From: Gemmatimonadota bacterium
GTDB taxonomy: Bacteria > Gemmatimonadota > Gemmatimonadetes > Gemmatimonadales > GWC2-71-9
NCBI GenBank assembly: GCA_016874005.1
Contig: VGVQ01000002.1
Location: 62,001-126,000, forward strand
Direction: 5' to 3'
DNA: 64,000 bases
Positions 27,833 through 36,779 of this stretch are shown piece by piece. The stretch's first letter is position 1; every line of letters begins with the position of its first letter. Below the pieces are notes generated by a model that searched no databases, had not been told where the DNA came from, and worked only from the letters and a program-made list of their open reading frames with translations. The position numbers were made by a program, and so were the translations under genes.

Positions 27833-28431
27833 TGGAATCGCTCGTCTTTCTGCTGATCATGTTTCTGATCGGGGGCGTCCTTCAGAGCCTCGGTCAGAAA
27901 TCGCGGGAGCGCCAGCGTAGGGGCCGACTGCCAACGCCGGACCCCAGCGATGACGATGAGCGGGGCGAGTCGCCCAAGAGTATCCTCGAGGCGATTCGAG
28001 AGGCCATGGAGGCGGCCGAGCGAGAACGCCAGTCGGGCGTCCCGCGGCCCATGCCCGTCCCTCGGCGCGCCCCAACCTCGCCGACCCGCCCGCTCCCATC
28101 CGAGCCGGCCGAGACGGACCTCTTCGAGGAAGAGGCCGAGAGCCTCGAAGAGGAACCGGAGATTCGGAGCCTCGAGATCGAAGCGCCCAGAACCGAGCGG
28201 GTGCCCATCAGCCGTGACGACGAGATCGAAGCGGTGGTCCAGCGGCGCAGGCAATGGGCCGAACAGCAGGCTCGGCCCATGACACCCGCCGATCACCAGG
28301 CTTTCGACCAGAAAATCCGCAAGCCGGCGTTGCCTGAACGGGTCGACCCGCGGGACATCCGATCAACCGACATTCGCCAGATGATTCTCTGGCACGAGAT
28401 CCTCGGGAAACCAAAGTCGCTTCGCGACTAG
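27832..28431 (+). CDS. membrane-anchored acidic protein of the nfeD-floA operon
   Basis: A 199-residue protein: one N-terminal membrane helix (VFLLIMFLIGGVL), a long charged, proline-rich and probably disordered middle (residues 30-150), and a short ordered C-terminus (DIRQMILWHEILGKPKSLRD). I recognise the closing block only as similar in style to ILGxPxxLR tails of small proteins in other phyla. Its start overlaps the floA stop, making it the third gene of the operon. A role as scaffold or cargo of the flotillin patch is inference. Confidence 0.82.
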   Translation: MESLVFLLIMFLIGGVLQSLGQKSRERQRRGRLPTPDPSDDDERGESPKSILEAIREAMEAAERERQSGVPRPMPVPRRAPTSPTRPLPSEPAETDLFEEEAESLEEEPEIRSLEIEAPRTERVPISRDDEIEAVVQRRRQWAEQQARPMTPADHQAFDQKIRKPALPERVDPRDIRSTDIRQMILWHEILGKPKSLRD

Positions 28432-28438
28432 CCCCAGC

Positions 28439-28472
28439 CCCAAGAACGAGACGCCGGTCCCAAGAACGCGAC
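28439..28472. repeat. two 14-nt direct repeats spaced 20 bp
   Basis: CCCAAGAACGAGAC (28439-28452) and CCCAAGAACGCGAC (28459-28472) differ at one position. They lie directly after the nfeD-floA operon and upstream of the next gene. The spacing is close to two helical turns, as for a tandem regulator site. Confidence 0.4.
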
Positions 28473-28495
28473 AACCCGGCCGACTTCGACACGGT

Positions 28496-28503
28496 CGTTA
28501 GGC
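28496..28503 (+). repeat. intergenic copy of the CGTTAGGC octamer
   Basis: The only exact copy wholly between genes. The others I found start at 8112, 9890, 15315, 17972, 21794, 37360 (minus strand), 40704, 41431, 44846, 45859 and 50670. Confidence 0.6.
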
Positions 28504-28626
28504 CATTCGCCGTCATGGCATACGGCGGGCCACCGAAACACCCCAAGTTCGTCCGGATCGCTGCAACCAAGCCCGTCGTCTGTACGTCTAAGCAAGGAGA
28601 CGTGACCTGCCGATCCGAGGCTAAGG

Positions 28627-29262
28627 GTGATCGCGTTCGACGGAACCACAACCACCACGGTTCAATGGGCAGCTGGCGGCCTGACCGCGAGCCTGCTGCG
28701 GGCGTTGGGCACCGGCCATCTGGACGCCGTCTGCAGCTTCGTCGATCGGGTTCGTGATGCCGTCGACAGCGACACCGGGGTATTCGACGGGCAGCGGATC
28801 CGAGAACATTTTCATCACGAAGCACATGCTTGGCTCCTGGCGGAGTACCGGCTCCGGTTGATGAGCCGGCTCGACGACCCCTTTCAACACGACCGGGTCC
28901 TCGCCACCCTTTGGGCCACCAACGGGGCCCTCCGGCCGGCCCTGTCGGACGCCCTGCTCCTCCGCACCGCGATCGGCGCCTCCGAGGCCGCGATCGGCCA
29001 GCTGACCGCCGCTCGGCCGACTGAGGTGGCAGGCCAGCTTCGCCAGGCCATTCGACGAGTTCGAGCCTTCGGCCTCGAAATCAAGGCGCCACCGCCCCTT
29101 GGGCTCGACGGCCGGTTCCGGGTGGCCCTCGGACGAATCGACCGTTTGCTCGCCAGGGCCGGGGCGTCGCAACCCGCGTCGCCGGCTACCAGCTGCCTTT
29201 GCGACCTCTCGGCTCTGATGCGGGCCCGGATGCCGAGGCTGCCGCGGCGCCGGGCCGGCTAG
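28627..29262 (+). CDS. hypothetical helical protein
   Basis: A 211-residue ORF from GTG 28627. It is predicted mostly helical (IREHFHHEAHAWLLAEYRLRLMSRL, then long Ala/Leu/Arg helices), with no signal peptide or membrane helix and a basic C-terminus. I do not recognise the family. The opposite strand also has a long frame (28621-29535), but its protein is Arg/Ser/Pro-rich and looks like a shadow. The gap upstream holds the 14-nt direct repeats and a CGTTAGGC octamer. Start uncertain. Confidence 0.5.
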   Translation: MIAFDGTTTTTVQWAAGGLTASLLRALGTGHLDAVCSFVDRVRDAVDSDTGVFDGQRIREHFHHEAHAWLLAEYRLRLMSRLDDPFQHDRVLATLWATNGALRPALSDALLLRTAIGASEAAIGQLTAARPTEVAGQLRQAIRRVRAFGLEIKAPPPLGLDGRFRVALGRIDRLLARAGASQPASPATSCLCDLSALMRARMPRLPRRRAG

Positions 29263-29317
29263 CCGAGGGCCAGGCGGCCACACTTGCGTCGGCTGGTCCC
29301 AGGCGGCAACATCTCTC

Positions 29318-29875
29318 GTGCCCCTCGCCCTCCAAGCCGCAGTTGCCGCCGCGTCCATCGCGGCCGCCCATGTCGACGTCACCGAGCGGGCCGACGGCTT
29401 CGACATCGTGGCCACATACCGATATGCCACTGCGCCTGACACGGCCCGGTTCACGATCATCGATCTCCCCGGCAGCGAGCTGTCGTTCTCCGGACCGATC
29501 GACGCCGTCCGGCTCGGGGCCCACTGGCTGATCACGGGGGGCGGCGAGCCAGATGGTGCCGTTAGGTTCTCCTACCGAACCGCCCACCTGTCGCGGCTGC
29601 CGCTCCCGGTGCCGACCGTCCCGGCGGCGAGCGGAACCCGCCAGGTCCTCATCGACCTTCGGCTGCGACCCGGCACGATCCCGTCTCCCGAGAGCTTCCC
29701 GCGGTTCGCTCCGAGCGCCGAAGGTCACCGCGCTCTGCTGGCCAATGTCCCAAGCCTGATTCAACTGCCCCAACAGAGCACGCCCTGGCTTCGCTACCTC
29801 GAAGCCGCGGTGCTACTGCTGATCGCGCTGGCCGCGCTCGCCTGGAACCGGCTCCGGCCCCTGAGCGCCCCGTGA
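29318..29875 (+). CDS. hypothetical exported, C-terminally anchored protein
   Basis: A 185-residue protein with a short signal peptide (LALQAAVAAASIAAAH), a beta-rich extracytoplasmic domain (about 20-150) and a C-terminal membrane helix (YLEAAVLLLIALAALAWNRL). The family is unknown to me. Its stop overlaps the GTG of the symporter gene, so the two are translationally coupled and may work together, for example as an accessory subunit or binding protein. The start is GTG 29318. Confidence 0.7.
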   Translation: MPLALQAAVAAASIAAAHVDVTERADGFDIVATYRYATAPDTARFTIIDLPGSELSFSGPIDAVRLGAHWLITGGGEPDGAVRFSYRTAHLSRLPLPVPTVPAASGTRQVLIDLRLRPGTIPSPESFPRFAPSAEGHRALLANVPSLIQLPQQSTPWLRYLEAAVLLLIALAALAWNRLRPLSAP

Positions 29876-31302
29876 CCGCGACCCTCGGAGTCACTCTCGT
29901 CGCCTACTTCGCCCTGATTCTGGCCATCGCGATCCAGAGTCACCGGCGAACCCGGACCGAAGTGGACTTCGTCGCGGCAGGTCGTACCATCGGACCCTTC
30001 GTCGGCGGGGCCGTCCTGGCCGCGACTCAGATCAGCGCTGGGACGGTGGTTGGCACCCTGGGTCGCCATTACCTGGCCGGCGTTTCGTTCTGGTGGATCT
30101 GGCTCGGGGTCTGGGCCGGCTGGCTGGTGTCGGCGTTCTTCGTGGCCCCGAGGCTCCGTCGCTTCGGGGCACTCACGGTCGCCGACTACGTCGGGGCCCG
30201 CTTTCAGAGCGAGGGTGTCCGCCTGGCCACCGCGGTTTTGATCATCATCACCAACAGCGTCATTTTGGTCGCCCAGTTCCAGGCTTCGGGACAGATCGCC
30301 CAGGCCGTCTTCGGGATGCCGGCCCTCGCGGCGATGCTGGCAGTCGTCGCCAGCACCAGCGTCTACTCGATGCTCGGAGGCGTCCGAAGCAGCTCCTACA
30401 TCGAGCTGGTCCAAGCCCTGATCATGGTCGTCGGCCTGGCCGTCGCGGTGCCGGTCCTCCTCTACCGAGTCGGCGGGGTCGACATCGCGCTTGGGGTGCT
30501 CGGCTCGCTCGATCAACGGCTGCTGGGATGGTACTACGGCCCCAAGGAGATCGCCGCGCTGGCCATCTCGTTCAGCTTCGCGATCGCCGTCTCGCCCTAC
30601 GAGATGACCCGGTTCTATTCGATGCGCGATGAGCGCGCGGTCAAGCAGGCCATCGGGATCTCGATCGGGTTCCAGGCGTTGATCGGTCTCGCCGTCCTGG
30701 CGCTGGGCCTTCTCACCCGGGTTCTCTTCCCGGTGCTGCCGTCGGAAGACCAGGCCTCGTCCGTCATGGCCTTCGAGGTCCTGCCCCCCGTGGTCGCGGC
30801 GCTCCTCCTCGTCGCGATGCTCTCGGCGATCATGTCCACCGTCAACTCCGTGCTCCTCGTCACCGGGGCGTCGGTCTCGCACGATCTCTACGCCAAGCTT
30901 CGACCCCTAGCGGACGATCGAGCCAGGATCAGAGTCAACCGATTGGCGATCGCGGCGCTGGCCGTGGTGCCGGTGTTGATCGCCCTCCAGAACCGCGGCA
31001 ACGTTCAGGGCATCGTCGTCCTCCAGACGAAGTTCGTGGCCAGTTTCTTCTTCGCGCCAGTGGTCATCGGGTTGAACTGGCGCGGCGGTACCGCCGCGGG
31101 AGCCGTCGCTGCCATGGTCGGCGGGTTTGCGGCCTGCCTCGGCTGGGAGTTGACCGGCCAGGCCGGCTTCGCTCGGCACGGCATCGACGCGGTGGAGGTA
31201 GGTGTCGCCGCCAGCATCATCCTCTTTGTCCTGGTATCCCGCTGGACTCGTCCGGTGGCCCCGGAGCACCTTCGCACGTTTTTCCCGGAGCAGACCCCAT
31301 GA
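29872..31302 (+). CDS. sodium:solute symporter family transporter
   Basis: A 476-residue SSS-family protein with about thirteen predicted membrane helices. The DFVAAGRTIGPFVGGAVLAATQISAGT stretch is the typical helix 1-2 region, and FGALTVADYVGARF the family signature loop. Substrates in this family range from sugars to amino acids and vitamins and cannot be chosen from sequence. The next gene, an M19-like dipeptidase, overlaps its stop (ATGA), hinting at uptake of peptides or their products. The start is GTG 29872. Confidence 0.92.
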   Translation: MTATLGVTLVAYFALILAIAIQSHRRTRTEVDFVAAGRTIGPFVGGAVLAATQISAGTVVGTLGRHYLAGVSFWWIWLGVWAGWLVSAFFVAPRLRRFGALTVADYVGARFQSEGVRLATAVLIIITNSVILVAQFQASGQIAQAVFGMPALAAMLAVVASTSVYSMLGGVRSSSYIELVQALIMVVGLAVAVPVLLYRVGGVDIALGVLGSLDQRLLGWYYGPKEIAALAISFSFAIAVSPYEMTRFYSMRDERAVKQAIGISIGFQALIGLAVLALGLLTRVLFPVLPSEDQASSVMAFEVLPPVVAALLLVAMLSAIMSTVNSVLLVTGASVSHDLYAKLRPLADDRARIRVNRLAIAALAVVPVLIALQNRGNVQGIVVLQTKFVASFFFAPVVIGLNWRGGTAAGAVAAMVGGFAACLGWELTGQAGFARHGIDAVEVGVAASIILFVLVSRWTRPVAPEHLRTFFPEQTP

Positions 31303-32504
31303 GCTTGACCAAACGCCCCAATCGCTATCGATCCTGGTCCTACCTCGAATCCGGTCGCGACTACCGCCCGTTCGACCTTTCCGCCGAGGTCGACCGAGTC
31401 CCGCCCTCTCGGGTGCCGCTCGCGGCGGCCGACGAATCCCGGGTACAGCGGCTGCTCGAAGAGAACGTCTACATCTCGCTCCACGAGCACACCATGGTGT
31501 TCCCGCGCCGGATGGCCGACGCCCAGGATTACACCCGCTCAGGCCGAGTGTCGACCGGTTTCGAAGGGCTCTCCCAGTGCCATTTCGACGCCATCTTCGA
31601 CGGCCTCCTCGACGGGATCCTCAATTTTCACTCCAAGCACGGGTGGAAATGGTCGGAGGTAGTCGAAGACCTCGGGCTTCGGCTCTGCGACCTCGCCCAT
31701 CAAGACGTGGTCTTTCACGCCCGCACCGTGGCCGACATCCATCGGGCCCACGCGGAAAACCGAGTGGCCTGGATCGCCCACCTCGAAGGAGCAGCGATGA
31801 TCGAGAACGAGCTCGATCGGATCGACGTGCTCTATGGACTGGGAGTCAGGTGTCTTGGTGTTGCCTACAGCGAATCGAACGCCTTGGGTTCCGGCCTCAA
31901 GGAACCGGGCGACGGCGGCTTGACCACGTTCGGTAAGCAGGCCGTTCGCCGGATGAACCAGGTGGGGATGCTGATCGACTGTTCGCACGCGGGCAGCAGG
32001 ACGACGCTCGACACGGTCGCCGCGAGTGCCAAGCCGATTGCCCTGACTCATATCGGGGCGAGGGCCCTGTGGGAATCGAACCGCCTGGCCCCCGATGAGG
32101 TGCTCGAGGCGGTGGCGGCCAAGGGCGGCGTCATCGGCGTCGAGGCAGCCCCGCACACGACCATCTCCGCCAAGCATCCCCGACACACGTTCGACGCGGT
32201 TATGGAGCACTTCCAGTACATAGAGCGTCTGGTCGGGATCGACCACGTCACCTTCGGGCCGGACACGCTCTACGGCGACCACGTCGGGCTGCACGATGCC
32301 TACACCGCCAACCTCTCGATTGGCGAAGCCCGCCGGAACACCCCGCCCTTCCCCAAGGTCGACTACGTCGAAGGAATGGAGAACCCGTCGGAGGCGTCGG
32401 TCAACATCGTTCGGGGCTTGGTCCGCGCCGGCTATTCCGATCCTGACATCGCCAAAGTCATGGGCGGAAACGTGCTGCGGGTGCTGAACGAGGTCTGGGC
32501 CTGA
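31299..32504 (+). CDS. M19-like membrane dipeptidase / amidohydrolase-fold protein
   Basis: A 401-residue cytosolic-looking protein similar to renal-type dipeptidases (M19). Conserved blocks include HLEGAAMIE (bridging Glu), GVRCLGVAYSESNALG, DCSHAG and LTHIGARALWESNR. The first metal motif reads HEHT (His62, His64), an HxH rather than the usual HxD, so it may be a divergent branch or a related amidohydrolase. It would hydrolyse dipeptides or similar amides. Coupled to the symporter gene. It has no signal peptide: residues 1-50 are charged. Confidence 0.85.
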   Translation: MSLTKRPNRYRSWSYLESGRDYRPFDLSAEVDRVPPSRVPLAAADESRVQRLLEENVYISLHEHTMVFPRRMADAQDYTRSGRVSTGFEGLSQCHFDAIFDGLLDGILNFHSKHGWKWSEVVEDLGLRLCDLAHQDVVFHARTVADIHRAHAENRVAWIAHLEGAAMIENELDRIDVLYGLGVRCLGVAYSESNALGSGLKEPGDGGLTTFGKQAVRRMNQVGMLIDCSHAGSRTTLDTVAASAKPIALTHIGARALWESNRLAPDEVLEAVAAKGGVIGVEAAPHTTISAKHPRHTFDAVMEHFQYIERLVGIDHVTFGPDTLYGDHVGLHDAYTANLSIGEARRNTPPFPKVDYVEGMENPSEASVNIVRGLVRAGYSDPDIAKVMGGNVLRVLNEVWA

Positions 32505-32526
32505 GCCGGCCGGCGGCGGAAACCGG

Positions 32527-33159
32527 CTACAGTCCAAGCCCCAGCTGCGCCACCGGCATGAAGCTCTGCCGGTGGTGCCGAGTCGGCCCGTGGTCGTCGA
32601 TGGCGCGGCGGTGGGCTTCGGTGCCGTAGCCCCGGTTGCTCGCCCAATCGTAGACCGGGTGACGCCCTGCCAACCGTCCCATCAGGAGGTCGCGAACCGT
32701 CTTTGCGATGATGCCGGCCGCCGAAATGGTGAGCGAGATCGCGTCGCCGTCGACCAGCGCTTCATGCGGCAACCCCAGCTCGGGCATTGCCAGCCCGTCG
32801 ATGAGAATGGTCGCCTGGCTCGGGTCGAACCGCCCCCCGACGGCACGATCGACCGCGCGCCTCATCGCGAGCGCGGTGGCCCTCCGGATGTTGAAACGGT
32901 CGATCTCCCGCACCGAAGCGCAGCCCACGCCGATCGCCGACGCTTTGGCGCGGATCCACCGCGCGGCCGAGTCCCGCTGCCCTTCCGACAACGTCTTGCT
33001 GTCGCGCACCAGTGACGATCGACGGCACCCGATCGGGAACGCCACGGCCGCCGCGACCACTGGACCGGCCAACGGGCCCCGGCCCGCTTCGTCGACGCCG
33101 ATCAGGAGCCGGCCCGCCTCCCAACTCCGTTTTTCGTAGCGAACACCGGTCCGTCGCAC
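32527..33159 (-). CDS. rnhB: ribonuclease HII
   Basis: A 210-residue RNase HII, which removes RNA from DNA hybrids and single ribonucleotides. The start of the fold, LLIGVDEAGRGPLAGPVVAA, carries the acidic pair Asp23-Glu24. The late block VYDWASNRGYGTEAHRRAI and the closing GPTRHHRQSF are family signatures. In many bacteria rnhB follows rplS directly; here two peptidoglycan genes separate them. Divergent from the PBP gene. Confidence 0.96.
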   Translation of the reverse strand: MRRTGVRYEKRSWEAGRLLIGVDEAGRGPLAGPVVAAAVAFPIGCRRSSLVRDSKTLSEGQRDSAARWIRAKASAIGVGCASVREIDRFNIRRATALAMRRAVDRAVGGRFDPSQATILIDGLAMPELGLPHEALVDGDAISLTISAAGIIAKTVRDLLMGRLAGRHPVYDWASNRGYGTEAHRRAIDDHGPTRHHRQSFMPVAQLGLGL

Positions 33160-33240
33160 CTGGTCGCCTCCGAGTTGCGCTCAACCTGACAGGGCCTCGG
33201 GCCACCCGCAACCCTTCAGCACCGGACCTCGCGTCCCACA

Positions 33241-35490
33241 ATGAAACCCTCGAGCGCGTTCATGCGTCCAAATAGACGGGTTTCCTCATCCGGGGCAGCA
33301 GCGATGACTTGGACGGACGTTCGAAGTCGCCTGGGACACGCCGCCGCCACCGTTCGGGCTCGGATCACCCGCCGAGCCGTCGTCAGGACCGGTGCGGCAG
33401 CAGCTGTCGTTTCCACCTCGATCATCCTGGCGGAAGCCGCCATTCGCGGCCACCTCAGGCCCATCGAAACCCGAATGCCGACGGCGATTTACACCCGGCC
33501 CACCAGCTGGGGCGGCGAGGGCGCCCGGGCGCCGGTCGCGCTCGCGAATCTCGACGGCTCTGCCCCGGAGTACCGAATCCCGGTGGGCCGGGACCGGGTT
33601 CCCGAGGTGCTTGTCCAAGCGGTCTTCGCGGTCGAGGACCAGCGATTCGAATCCCACCACGGCCTTGACGTTCGCCGCATCGGGGGGGCACTCCTCGCCA
33701 ACCTCAAGGCGGGCCGGATTCACCAGGGCGGCAGCACCATCACCCAGCAACTGGTCAAGAACGTCCTCCTGAGTCACCGGCGCACGCCGCTGCGGAAAGC
33801 GCGGGAGGCGGCCCTGGCTCTCGCCATCGAAGCCCGACACGACAAGGCCGAGATTCTCGAGGCGTACCTCAACGAGATCTACCTCGGCTACGACGGCAGG
33901 CGCCCGATTCACGGGGTCGGCGCCGCGGCCCGATACTACTTCGGGAAGGAGGTATCGCGACTCGGACTCGCGGAGGCCGCCTTGCTGGCCGGGATGATCC
34001 AGGCCCCCAACCGAACGACCCCGATCCGCCACGAGCGGCAGGCCCGGCGCCGCCGCAACCTGGTCTTGACCCTGATGCGGGACCAAGGTCGCATCGACGA
34101 GCGGGCCTTTCGGCAAGCGACCCGAGCCCGGGTTCCGACCCGGCCCCATCCCGCCGCGACCCTCGATGCCCGCTACGCTCGCGACTATCTCGCCAGGAGA
34201 CTGCCGACCAAACTCCCCAAAAGGGGGATGGCTCTCTATACCACGATTGATGCCGGCCTGCAGCGCGCGGCCGACCGGGCGGTCACCGAGGGTCTCCGCC
34301 GCCTGGGCACCGACGCCCAAGCGGCCCTGGTCGCCATCGATCCGAGGACCGGCGACCTCCTGGCTATGGTCGGCGGCCGCGACTACGCGGGCTCCCAGTT
34401 CAATCGCGCCACCGACGCCAAGCGACAGCCGGGGAGCGCCTTCAAACCGATCGTCGCGCTCGCCGCGCTGGAACGCGCCGCGGGCGATCGTCCGGCCTTT
34501 ACGCTCGCGTCTCGAATCGAGGACGAGCCGCTCACCGTTCGCGCCGGCTCGACCCAATGGCAACCGACCAACTACGACCACACCTTCCGCGGGGTCGTCA
34601 CCCTGAGGGAGGCCCTCGAGCAGAGCTTGAACGTTCCCTTTGTCCGGGTGGGCTTGGAGGTCGGGGCCCCGCGGATCGTCGCGACCGCCCGGCGGCTTGG
34701 CATCCGGAGCCAGTTGGCGGCCGTTCCCAGCCTGGCCCTCGGCAGTTCCGAGGTGACGCTCTCGGAGTTGGTCCGGGCCTATGGCGTCTTCGCGGCGGGC
34801 GGCCGGCTTGCGCCGGAGCGACTGGTGGTCGGCCAGGGATCGATCGGCCAGCGGCTCCGCATCCCCGAGCCCCCGCCGGGCCCACAGGTCGTCGACCCCG
34901 CGGCTGCCTTCCTGGTGACATCGGCGCTCGAATGGGTCATTCAGCGGGGCACCGGGCGGGCCCTGGCACTGGAGACGCGGTTCGGCGCCATGGCGGGAAA
35001 GACCGGCACCTCGAACGAGTGGCGAGACGCTTGGTTCGTGGCCTACGCTCCGTCTATCGTGGTGGGAGTCTGGGTCGGGCACGACGATGGCCGGAGCCTC
35101 CGGCGCAGTGGCGCCGATGCCGCCCTCCCGATCGTCGCCCGATTCCTGGAACGCACCGACCCCGACGATCGCTCGGAGTCGTTCGAACGTCCCGATGGGA
35201 TCGAGACCGCGAGCCCCGATTGCTACTCCGAGGAGTTCTTTCTCGCTGGCACGGCCCCGGAAACCTCATGTGACGCCGATGGGTGGCTCAGGTGGCGTTG
35301 GGGCGACGACGATGACGATGACGACGACGAAGACGGTGAAGATACCCGCACCGGCCCTCGCGACCGTCGCTGGCATCAGGACCGCGCCGCCGACCGCTCG
35401 GCGCAATGGCAACGCCGCCTGGAGCGGCGCGCCGCTCGCGCCATGGAACGGGTCCTCGAACGGCTCCTGGAGCGGGCCGAGCAGCGCTAG
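33241..35490 (+). CDS. bifunctional penicillin-binding protein (PBP1A/1B type)
   Basis: About 749 residues. A basic N-terminus and one membrane anchor (about 50-68) precede the GT51 glycosyltransferase domain (AVFAVEDQRFESHHG with Glu132; GGSTITQQLVKN). The transpeptidase domain follows, with QPGSAFKPI (Ser-x-x-Lys), SLN and AGKTGTSN. The C-terminus is odd: a run of eight Asp (WGDDDDDDDDEDGED) followed by an Arg-rich helix. It polymerises and cross-links peptidoglycan in the periplasm. The start is uncertain (33241, or ATG 33304, where GGGG lies upstream). Its stop overlaps the opposite mltB-type gene by CTAG. Confidence 0.93.
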   Translation: MKPSSAFMRPNRRVSSSGAAAMTWTDVRSRLGHAAATVRARITRRAVVRTGAAAAVVSTSIILAEAAIRGHLRPIETRMPTAIYTRPTSWGGEGARAPVALANLDGSAPEYRIPVGRDRVPEVLVQAVFAVEDQRFESHHGLDVRRIGGALLANLKAGRIHQGGSTITQQLVKNVLLSHRRTPLRKAREAALALAIEARHDKAEILEAYLNEIYLGYDGRRPIHGVGAAARYYFGKEVSRLGLAEAALLAGMIQAPNRTTPIRHERQARRRRNLVLTLMRDQGRIDERAFRQATRARVPTRPHPAATLDARYARDYLARRLPTKLPKRGMALYTTIDAGLQRAADRAVTEGLRRLGTDAQAALVAIDPRTGDLLAMVGGRDYAGSQFNRATDAKRQPGSAFKPIVALAALERAAGDRPAFTLASRIEDEPLTVRAGSTQWQPTNYDHTFRGVVTLREALEQSLNVPFVRVGLEVGAPRIVATARRLGIRSQLAAVPSLALGSSEVTLSELVRAYGVFAAGGRLAPERLVVGQGSIGQRLRIPEPPPGPQVVDPAAAFLVTSALEWVIQRGTGRALALETRFGAMAGKTGTSNEWRDAWFVAYAPSIVVGVWVGHDDGRSLRRSGADAALPIVARFLERTDPDDRSESFERPDGIETASPDCYSEEFFLAGTAPETSCDADGWLRWRWGDDDDDDDDEDGEDTRTGPRDRRWHQDRAADRSAQWQRRLERRAARAMERVLERLLERAEQR

Positions 35491-36779
35491 CGCCGGGCCG
35501 CCGCCGCCCGCAGCGAGTCGAGCACCGCGCCAGTCGCCCGGCCATCCGCCGGCAGTCCCACCGACCGTTGGAACCGCCTGAGGGCATCGCGGGTGCGGGC
35601 CCCGAGAATCCCGTCCGCCGCACCCGCCCCATGGCCCAGTTCGACGAGGAGGCTCTGCAGTTCTCGCCGCTCGACCCGGGAGAGACCCCGGACGCCGCCG
35701 GGCCACGATGTCACCAGGGGATCGCTACCGCGGAGCCGGTCGGCCAAGTGACCGATCGCCAGCGCGTAGGACTCCGCCGCGTTGTACGAGTAGATCGCCT
35801 GGAAGTTGGAGAGTGCCAAGAAGGCTGGACCGGTCGGCCCCGCCGGGCGGAGGAGTGCGGCCTGGCCCTCGCCGGCGCTGGGTCCGCCGAGCACGGGCCG
35901 AACGCCGGCGGCGCTCCAGGTCGCCAGTGGCCGCCTGTTCGTTCGCCCCGAGGGCCCCCGGTACCGGGCGGGGACGGTGACCTCGTAACCCCAAGTCTCC
36001 CCTGATTTCCAGCCAGCTCGAACCAGGTAGTTCGCCGTCGACCCGAGGGCGTCGGGCACCGACCCGACGATGTCACGGCGACCGTCGCCATCGAAGTCGA
36101 CGGCGGTGGAGAGGAAGGTCGTCGGCATGAACTGGGTTTGGCCAAAGGCGCCCGCCCACGAACCGAGCAGCTGCGATGGCGCGAGATCGCCCGCGACCAG
36201 GATCCGCAGGGTGGCCACCAGCTGATCCCGGGCGAAGGCCCGCCGTCCACCGAAGCAGGTCTGGGTACCGAGCGAGTTGAGGAGGGGGCGCTGCCCGAGG
36301 AGCCGACCGTAATCGGACTCGATGCCCCAGACCGCGACCACGGTGTGCCGATCGACGCCGGTTTCCCGCTCGACCCGGTCGAGTACCGCGGCCCAGGTCG
36401 CCAGGGCCTGGCGGCCATCGGCGATTCGCTCCTCGTCGACTAGGAAGCCGAGGTATTCCCAGATCGGGGTGACGAACTCCGGTTGCCTGAGGCGGGCGGT
36501 GAGCACGGTCGTGTCCGGCCTGAATGCCGCCAGCGCGGAGTCGACGATCGGCCCGGACAGGCCCCGGGCACGCGCCAGGGCGGTGAGGGAGTCGCGGCAG
36601 GCCTCGGCTCGATCCTGACTGAGCAGGGAGCCTTGGAAGCTGGCAAGCGCGGCGCCCGACAGGGCGATGGACCGCGACCAGCGGCGAACGGCGCCGGACG
36701 CGCGGACCCATCGCGACCGGCGGCTCGGAATGGCTGTTGCCGCCGAACGTTCAGTCGGCGGTCTGCTCCCGCTTCTCAC
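35487..36779 (-). CDS. lytic murein transglycosylase B-type, with peptidoglycan-binding domain
   Basis: About 430 residues. A hydrophobic leader ([19 protein letters not shown]) is followed by an MltB-like domain with the catalytic-glutamate region VWGIESDYG, the [26 protein letters not shown] block and a C-terminal PG_binding_1 domain (about 365-425: [20 protein letters not shown]). It cleaves glycan strands to 1,6-anhydro products. The start is hard: no ATG lies in range. GTG 36779 overlaps the end of rplS by 29 bases and gives about 40 residues before the leader; the longer track start deep within rplS is unlikely. Confidence 0.88.
   Translation of the reverse strand: MRSGSRPPTERSAATAIPSRRSRWVRASGAVRRWSRSIALSGAALASFQGSLLSQDRAEACRDSLTALARARGLSGPIVDSALAAFRPDTTVLTARLRQPEFVTPIWEYLGFLVDEERIADGRQALATWAAVLDRVERETGVDRHTVVAVWGIESDYGRLLGQRPLLNSLGTQTCFGGRRAFARDQLVATLRILVAGDLAPSQLLGSWAGAFGQTQFMPTTFLSTAVDFDGDGRRDIVGSVPDALGSTANYLVRAGWKSGETWGYEVTVPARYRGPSGRTNRRPLATWSAAGVRPVLGGPSAGEGQAALLRPAGPTGPAFLALSNFQAIYSYNAAESYALAIGHLADRLRGSDPLVTSWPGGVRGLSRVERRELQSLLVELGHGAGAADGILGARTRDALRRFQRSVGLPADGRATGAVLDSLRAAAARR

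Noticed and set aside
28621-29535. minus-strand 304-residue ORF opposite the hypothetical gene at 28627
   Set aside because: Composition is shadow-like and it continues antisense into the next coupled gene; the plus-strand reading has more ordered helices.
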